Origin: Thioalkalivibrio sp. ALJ24
GTDB taxonomy: Bacteria > Pseudomonadota > Gammaproteobacteria > Ectothiorhodospirales > Ectothiorhodospiraceae
Direction of reading: 5' to 3'
DNA length: 61,217 nt
NCBI RefSeq assembly: GCF_000377785.1
Contig: NZ_KB898735.1
Coordinates: forward strand, 1-61,217
The notes below the pieces were generated by a model. The model was not told where the DNA came from, did no database searches, and saw only the letters and a list, made by a program, of their open reading frames with translations. A program made the translations under genes and the position numbers. This document shows, piece by piece, positions 56,172 to 61,217 of the stretch. The first letter of the stretch is position 1. Every line of letters starts with the position of its first letter.

Positions 56172-58012
56172 CGCAACGCACTCTTGAACTGTACTCGGAG
56201 CCCTATGGCTCGACCGGGAACATCGGCGAAAATTTCCGAAAGCTTCTCGGCGCCCCGACCCTGGATCCCCTCCAGACCGTCATACGCGAGTCCGTCCAAA
56301 ACATCGCCGATGCGGCGAAGCTTGGAACAGGGCCGGAAATCCTCATCAGAATCCGGACGCTTACTACCTTTCAACGGGACGTGCTCAGAAACCGGGGCCT
56401 TGCGGAGCTACCCGAAGAACCGACGTCGAACAGACAGATCTGCAATGCCCTGGATCAGGATCCGTTGGTCGTTCTGGAAATCTGCGATTTCGGAACAGTG
56501 GGCCTTGGAGGGCCGACTCGATCAGACCGCATTCCTGTCGGGACGAAGCGGACCGACTTCATCGACTTCCTGCGCAACATCGGAACACCTCGAGACACCG
56601 AGCACGGTGGTGGAACCTACGGATTCGGGAAGGTTGCGCTGTATCGGGCCAGCACTTGCAGCACAATCATCGTCGACACTCTTCCTCACGGCGGTGATCC
56701 GGACAACCGCCGGCTCATCGGCTGTCATGTTGGTCGATCATTCGAGAGTCCGGAAGATGGCATGCTTCGCAGGTTCACCGGACGACACTGGTGGGGAGCA
56801 CGAGATCCGGAAGATGGCATTGCCGATCCGCTGACTGGCACGAGCGCCGACGAACTTGCCAACGCCCTCGGCTTTCCTGACCGACGGGAGCGGGGAAGCG
56901 GGACCTCCATCATGATCGTCGGCTTTCAACCCGAAGACGAAGACCTGCGAAACGCGGCGAACCGCATCGTCGAGTCTCTCCTTTGGAACTTCTGGCCAAG
57001 AATGATGACGGATTCACCGGACTCGCGGCGGTTTAGGTGCAGGGTCATGTTGGAAGATGCGGAGGTCCCCGTTCCGGAGCCCGAAACGCTTGCGCCGTTC
57101 CATCTGTTCTGCAACGCCATGCGGGCAGCGCGCCACCGCGAGGGAAATGACGTGCGGCGCATCGAGTCGTTGAAGCCACCGAAGTACCTGGGAGCTCTGG
57201 CCATAGAGAAGGGATTGAGATCGCCGCGCCGTCCTCTCGTGGCGACGGACTCACTCGTACCGGAGCAGCTTCATCACATCGCGCTCATGCGGCCCGTTGA
57301 GCTCGTCGTGAAATACCTCGAGGGCAACCCGCTTCCGGATGGGCGCCTCGAATGGGTGGGAGTGTTTCTGGCGAGTGACGAGGATGAGGTCGAACGCGCC
57401 TTCGCTGATTCCGAACCGCCAGCACATGATGACTGGGTCCCCGACAACCTCTCCAAGGGTAATGAGAAGCGCTACGTGAACGTTGCGCTGAGACGGCTCC
57501 GCGAGGCGGCTGTCGAAATGGGCCAAGAGGCAACGCCGCAATGCAGCGGCCGAAGCGACGGGCCGCCGTTGGCGCGGCTGGCTGGACGGCTGGGTTCTGT
57601 TCTCGAGAATGTCGGAGGAGACGGTGCCGGCCGCCGCCGCACAACTGGCGGGGGGCCTGGCCCTCGGCCGAAGCGCGCGCGAGCCACCCGCCCCGGTTTC
57701 GAGCGTCTGGAAGTCAAAGCGAAGGGAAAGGTTGCCGTATTCTCGACCGATGTGACACAGGACGAGAAACGAAGTGGTGTCGCGTTGAGTGCGTCGGTAG
57801 CAGTTGCCGTGGAGGGGGCAGGACTAGGGCATACCAAGGAGGATGCCCCGAACCCCGAAGTGCTTTCCATCAAATGGTCTGACCGCGGTGAAGTCGCGGA
57901 TGGCGCGGTCTTCGACCTTTCAGGACGCGAAGGACGTTTCGAGATTTTCGTGAGAGTCCCTGACGACTGCGCGGTCATCGCTTCGGTCGATGTGTTGGAA
58001 GAGGCACCTTGA
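56168..58012 (+). CDS. GHKL-type ATPase (MutL/HSP90-like)
   Basis: The 614-residue protein has an N-terminal GHKL ATP site: N-box RESVQNIADA (Glu41, Asn45), G1 box ICDFGTVGLGG (Asp107), and G2 lid GGGTYGFGK (147-155). The rest has no motif I can name, apart from a low-complexity Gly/Arg-rich link near 495-515 (GGDGAGRRRTTGGGPGPRPK). By context it is the MutL-like partner of the Z1 protein. Such ATPases likely act as clamps that sense DNA or nucleic acid. Confidence 0.85.
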   Translation: MTQRTLELYSEPYGSTGNIGENFRKLLGAPTLDPLQTVIRESVQNIADAAKLGTGPEILIRIRTLTTFQRDVLRNRGLAELPEEPTSNRQICNALDQDPLVVLEICDFGTVGLGGPTRSDRIPVGTKRTDFIDFLRNIGTPRDTEHGGGTYGFGKVALYRASTCSTIIVDTLPHGGDPDNRRLIGCHVGRSFESPEDGMLRRFTGRHWWGARDPEDGIADPLTGTSADELANALGFPDRRERGSGTSIMIVGFQPEDEDLRNAANRIVESLLWNFWPRMMTDSPDSRRFRCRVMLEDAEVPVPEPETLAPFHLFCNAMRAARHREGNDVRRIESLKPPKYLGALAIEKGLRSPRRPLVATDSLVPEQLHHIALMRPVELVVKYLEGNPLPDGRLEWVGVFLASDEDEVERAFADSEPPAHDDWVPDNLSKGNEKRYVNVALRRLREAAVEMGQEATPQCSGRSDGPPLARLAGRLGSVLENVGGDGAGRRRTTGGGPGPRPKRARATRPGFERLEVKAKGKVAVFSTDVTQDEKRSGVALSASVAVAVEGAGLGHTKEDAPNPEVLSIKWSDRGEVADGAVFDLSGREGRFEIFVRVPDDCAVIASVDVLEEAP

Positions 58013-58013
58013 C

Positions 58014-58919
58014 ATGAATCGAAGAATTGCCTTCCCTTTCCTTACTCTTTCGGATGCCTCGATCGAAGCGTCCCCTTGGGAGGTTTCGGTCGACGGAAAT
58101 GACTGGGTTGAAGCCGGCGAGTTTCTACCGGACTGGGATTCGTCGTGCGACGTGCATATCCGGCGAACGGTCCGGTTGGTGCCGGAAGTTGCAGTTATTG
58201 ATTTGTCCCTGTCCATCGATGACCTTCAGCTATTGCTCGGCGTCCGGTTGGGTACGGGACAGGGCCGCCTGCCGCGCTTGGTCATGGACAGGAAGTTGGA
58301 GCGCGTGAACTTGGACAATCCCGTTTGGAAATTCGAACGGGTCATCGAGGGGCGGGCGCTCTCGATGGTTCTCGATCTTCAGACGGAGGTGATACTGGCC
58401 TCTCCTCCGGCGTCGCCAGGTGTGCTTTCCCCGAGGGCCTTCGGCGACCGCCTGTGGTCAGACAGCGTGCGCATCCGCCTCGAAGGCGAGGAGCCCCGTT
58501 TCCCGATCGAAACCGCCGATCTCGGGCAGCTTCTGGGCGAAGGTGTCGCTAGTGGTGCCCCATGGTATCTGCACTGGTCGCCACGCGACTGGAGTCGTGA
58601 ATTCAATGGCGCTGTCCGTCTGTACCTGAACGAGAGCGCGGCCGAATTTCTGGAGCGGATCGAGAATGAGGATCCAGCAACCCTTCAGCTCATCTTGGCA
58701 GACATCATGAGCCAGATTTGCGAAAGGTTTCTCGTCGACGCTGAAGCAGTCGAGTGGATCGACGCTGCGGAACCCGGGTCCCTTGGAGCCCAAGCAGAAC
58801 AATGGCTCCGCAAGGCATGGCCGGGAAAGGATGTCGCCTTCATCCGTTCCGTCCTCGAAAGCCGACCGGGCGCCTTCCGATCTGCGTTCCTCGCTCTCGC
58901 TGAACTCGGGGAAGCTTAG
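58014..58919 (+). CDS. unrecognised protein, fourth gene of the Z1 operon
   Basis: The protein has 301 residues and no family I recognise. There are no membrane helices or cysteine clusters. The N-terminal third is beta-rich (WEVSVDGNDWVEAGEF, HIRRTVRLVPEVAVIDLSLS); the C-terminal part is helical (ESAAEFLERIENEDPATLQL). Repeated Trp and acidic residues suggest a protein-protein interaction role. It begins one base after the GHKL stop and ends exactly at the next start, so it is a fixed part of the operon. Confidence 0.7.
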   Translation: MNRRIAFPFLTLSDASIEASPWEVSVDGNDWVEAGEFLPDWDSSCDVHIRRTVRLVPEVAVIDLSLSIDDLQLLLGVRLGTGQGRLPRLVMDRKLERVNLDNPVWKFERVIEGRALSMVLDLQTEVILASPPASPGVLSPRAFGDRLWSDSVRIRLEGEEPRFPIETADLGQLLGEGVASGAPWYLHWSPRDWSREFNGAVRLYLNESAAEFLERIENEDPATLQLILADIMSQICERFLVDAEAVEWIDAAEPGSLGAQAEQWLRKAWPGKDVAFIRSVLESRPGAFRSAFLALAELGEA

Positions 58920-59747
58920 ATGAGTTTTCTGCTTCCAAGGCTTCCCGACCCCGCCTGTGAAACTCTCGTCAGAAGTTTTCTTGAGCAGGGCCCGGAGCGA
59001 TGGCCAGGCTTCAGTCCGGCGAACCTTCCTTCTTCGGTGCGGTTTGCGGCAACGGGTGGAGCACCGCTAGGACGTGCGGAACTGACCCAATTGCGCACTG
59101 ACCTAGAGGAACTGGCTCGCGCCCATGGTTTCGGCGGGTCCAATGCCGGGAACTCCCATGCCGCATTCGATGCGAACGCAGCGGCATGGCTCGCGGAGGT
59201 CGAAATGTTCTCCACCGGCGAAGCACTGAGGGACGACGTCTGGAGTTTTGTCGCGGCCGTCGTCGCACCTGACATCGTGTACTGGCGGTTTGGCGCTGCA
59301 ATGGAGCGTTACACGGGTGGCGTCCGGAACACCTTTCAACGCCTGTGGATGCGCGGTCGCGCTCTTGACCGGGGCCCGGAGCACCCTGAGCGCTGGCAGT
59401 TGCTGGCGGAGTTGAGCGAGGATGCCTTGGTGCAAATCACCGAGCGTCCCAGTATTGGAGGCGATTCGACGCTTTCACTGGCAGTGGCGGAAGCATGGAT
59501 GCGAGCGTCGAAACTCCACGGCAGAACCTCGATGGAAGACCTCATGCGGCGGGCCATTCTCGAAATCCGCATTCGCAACGAGATCAGATCCCTTTCAGAC
59601 CTTCCAGCAGCAGAACTCGCTGGCTTCCTCAACGAGGTGTTCCGCGTTCCCAACAACCCCGGCGCTGCAGAAGCCGACGCGCCCGACAGTGGACCGGGGC
59701 GAGCAGATCGGCAAGCGATGAGGCTGCGGACGCGGAGTAGATCCTGA
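58920..59747 (+). CDS. unrecognised protein, fifth gene of the Z1 operon (possibly DUF6339-like)
   Basis: This 275-residue protein is mostly helical. The segment WRFGAAMERYTGGVRNTFQRLWMR near residues 121-144 (aromatic, Arg-rich) resembles what I recall of DUF6339 proteins from defence regions, but I am not sure of that. It has no known catalytic motif. Its ATG directly follows the previous stop. The stop at 59747 is only 7 bp before the IS481-type element, and the last residues (SGPGRADRQAMRLRTRSRS) are low in complexity, so the natural end is not certain. Confidence 0.65.
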   Translation: MSFLLPRLPDPACETLVRSFLEQGPERWPGFSPANLPSSVRFAATGGAPLGRAELTQLRTDLEELARAHGFGGSNAGNSHAAFDANAAAWLAEVEMFSTGEALRDDVWSFVAAVVAPDIVYWRFGAAMERYTGGVRNTFQRLWMRGRALDRGPEHPERWQLLAELSEDALVQITERPSIGGDSTLSLAVAEAWMRASKLHGRTSMEDLMRRAILEIRIRNEIRSLSDLPAAELAGFLNEVFRVPNNPGAAEADAPDSGPGRADRQAMRLRTRSRS

Positions 59748-59749
59748 GA

Positions 59750-60763
59750 CTAGCTGTCAGGTCCCGGCTGGTTATAAACACGTTTGCGAAATAAATCGGG
59801 GCGATCCTGTTGCCGGGCCTTGAGGGTCTCCACCGGCGTTCGGTGCCCCAGCGCCTTCTGCCCGATCTGATGGTTGTACAGGCGCTGGTACTCCCGGAGG
59901 GTGTCTTTCAGATGCTCTCCCGAGTCGAAGCGCCGGGTCCGCAGCAAGTCGGCGATCCGGCCGTTGAAGCGCTCCACCATTCCGTTGGTCTGCGGCCGTT
60001 TCGGCCGGATCAGACGATGCTCGATCCCGTGGTCGGCGCACAGCCGGTCGAACGGATGGCGCCCCGTGGGCTCGCGTTCATCGGTGGCCGCAAAGCGGTC
60101 CGTGAACTCCTTGCCGTTGTCCGTGACCACGTGCGTGACATGGAACGGCGCCCGCTCGATCAGCTTCTTCAGAAAACCGCGCGGCTTCGTCCGTCTTCGA
60201 GCGTCGTACCTCGAGAAAGACCCAGAGCGAGGCACGGTCGATGGCTACGAACAGGTAACCGCGCGAGGGCTCGGCGCCATCTGGGGCAGGTACTTCACGT
60301 CCACATGCACAAACCCCGGCACGTAGTCCTTGAACGGCTTGTGGCCGGGCTCGACGGCCTCGCCGGCCTGCTCGCGCTTGAGCGCCTGCAGGTCGCTGAC
60401 ACCGTGGCGGCGCAGGCAGCGGTCCAGCGCCGCCCGGCTGAGGTCCGGGTTCAGGAACTCGCGTGCCACGATCAGCAGATCGTCCAGCGACAGCAGGGCG
60501 ATCTCCTGGACCTGGACCACGATCGCCTCCTGTTCCGCCGTGAGCGTCGTGTGCATCGTTTTCAGACGATGGGTCTGGGCTGCCACCTCGGTGCGCCGAC
60601 GGCGCCACTTGCGCACCGTCATGCGGCTGACGCCGTAACGCCGGGCGAGTTCCGGGTCGCTGACGCCGGCCGGCGCCTCCTGCAGTTCCTGCCGGATCCG
60701 GGGTGTGGTGCGAGCGTTGGAATCGATCGTACTCGTCATGCCGTCAGCCCCCCGTTCGCTCAT
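59750..60763 (-). pseudogene. IS481-family transposase, two frameshifts
   Basis: The protein begins with a helix-turn-helix part ([20 protein letters not shown]) and continues to the integrase core ([13 protein letters not shown]). Near 60271-60278 the frame shifts and the second frame reads [20 protein letters not shown]. Near 60175-60182 it shifts again to [20 protein letters not shown], which continues through [17 protein letters not shown] to the end. The TAG stop (59750-59752) lies past the element's terminal repeat, within the CTAG target. Confidence 0.88.
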
Positions 60764-60842
60764 CGGGCACAGTACTCATCCACTCCCGGGCATGAAACAG
60801 GGGTGCCTTCTCTCGCGGTAAGTAATCAGGCGAGCCCTGACA
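59755..60842 (-). mobile_element. IS481-family insertion sequence, 1088 bp
   Basis: Terminal inverted repeats are TGTCAGGTCCCGGCTGGTTA (59755 on) and, on the other strand from 60842, TGTCAGGGCTCGCCTGATTA; 16 of the first 20 positions match. The left flank ACTAGC (59749-59754) fits the six-base NCTAGN target known for IS481. The right flank is TCTACT, so no target duplication exists. One flank has been exchanged or deleted since insertion. The transposase inside has two frameshifts, so this copy cannot move by itself. Confidence 0.85.
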
Positions 60843-61018
60843 TCTACTGGCAAGCCCAGGACCGGAAGACCCTCAAGCGGATCAACAAGTTGATCGCGGA
60901 TGTGAAGCGGCCACCGCTGGAAGGTATTGGCAAGCCCGAACCTCTCAAGGAGAACTTGGCTGGCTTCTGGTCGCGCCGTATTGATGACACCCATCGCCTG
61001 GTCTATGACGTGGTGTAA
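60843..61018 (+). pseudogene. yoeB: YoeB-type toxin remnant, broken at both ends
   Basis: The frame reads [20 protein letters not shown], then the strongly conserved [20 protein letters not shown] and [10 protein letters not shown]. These match YoeB, the mRNA-cleaving ribosome-dependent toxin of the YefM-YoeB pair. About 15 N-terminal residues are missing, cut by the IS481 end, and the C-terminal 18 or so with the catalytic His-Tyr end are missing, cut by another IS. There is no start codon and no yefM antitoxin. Confidence 0.85.
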
Positions 61019-61217
61019 AGCCCCTGAAATCCTGGACACTCACTTGCACAAAATTCACGCCGCGATGGCCGGCTCGTCCCGGTGCGCTTCACGCACCTGT
61101 GCCGGCGTCTGATGGCCGTGGCGCTGGAGCAGCCAAGGCCGGTTGAACCGCTCCTTGAACGCCAGCAGCTCACGCCTGAGCTCCTCGACGCTCTCGAACC
61201 GCCGGACCCACAGCAAC
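61014..61217 (-). mobile_element. IS3-family insertion sequence, left-hand fragment
   Basis: The element's end probably begins at TGTAAAGCCCCTGAAATCC (61014 on), just after the last YoeB-like codons. The rest runs out of the window. The transposase end lies 36 bp inside. It differs from the IS3 type at the left edge of the window. Confidence 0.65.
61055..61217 (-). CDS. IS3-family transposase (integrase core), C-terminal fragment
   Basis: The last 53 residues are present: LLWVRRFESVEELRRELLAF, then ERFNRPWLLQRHGHQTPAQV and REAHRDEPAIAA before the stop. This is the usual C-terminal tail of IS3-type integrase-core transposases. The 5' part with the catalytic residues is outside the window. The frame is too short and too close to the edge to judge whether the whole gene is intact. 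Confidence 0.8.
   Translation of the reverse strand, partial: LLWVRRFESVEELRRELLAFKERFNRPWLLQRHGHQTPAQVREAHRDEPAIAA

Noticed and set aside
59810-60840. Plus-strand frame through the IS481 element leading into the YoeB remnant
   Set aside because: The upstream part is antisense to the transposase. Only codons after the IS end match YoeB, so a fusion gene is not credible.

Overview
This is a GC-rich (mid-60s % by eye) gammaproteobacterial chromosome segment, bounded at both ends by fragments of IS3-family elements. Gene order in the core matches the Pseudomonas-type arrangement in several blocks: tonB/gshB/pilGHIJ/chpA, rpe/gph/trpE, and trpG/trpD/trpC/vfr/osmC-like/speD/coq7. A complete Calvin-type carbon block (tkt, gap, pgk, pyk, class II fba, rpe, phosphoglycolate phosphatase and a GlcF-like subunit) fits an autotroph. 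An Ectothiorhodospiraceae or Thioalkalivibrio-like host is my inference and is not proven here.

Layout. 1-2829: an IS3 fragment has cut off a type I secretion ABC gene, which also has a frameshift at its 3' end; the HlyD-type adaptor behind it is intact. 2843-6704 (minus strand): tonB, a Gx-type membrane protein, a NusG-domain-II protein, apbE and gshB, with overlapping genes. 6833-16624: the Pil-Chp chemosensory operon that controls type IV pili, with a 1916-residue ChpA carrying Glu-Pro tracts. 16625-21076 (minus strand): rsmE, metF, ahcY behind an SAH riboswitch, and metK. 21405-28368: the carbon block. 28477-33915: SYLF protein, bioD, purC, purE, purK, a methyltransferase and an ECF/CbiM-like permease. 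34073-41431: cytochrome c, rpe, gph, trpE, trpG, an MFS pump, trpD and trpC. 41453-46611: Crp/Vfr, an OsmC-like protein, speD, coq7, glcF, a DUF481 protein and a 2Fe-2S protein.

46700-60842 is an integrated island. It starts at an elongator tRNA-Met gene, followed by phased repeats that look like integrase arm sites, a repressor/excisionase/integrase control module and an OB-HD protein. The cargo is Vsr endonuclease, a C5 DNA methyltransferase, a Z1-domain helicase-like ATPase, a PD-(D/E)XK nuclease-like protein, a GHKL (MutL/HSP90-like) ATPase and two proteins I cannot assign. The last five form one tightly packed operon. The gene set resembles the MZA class of antiphage loci, but no AIPR-type gene is visible.

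The island is cut off by an IS481-family element 7 bp after the last cargo gene. That element has a clear target half-site on one side only, and on the other side it abuts a YoeB-type toxin gene broken at both ends. The most likely reading is a deletion or rearrangement that removed downstream island DNA.
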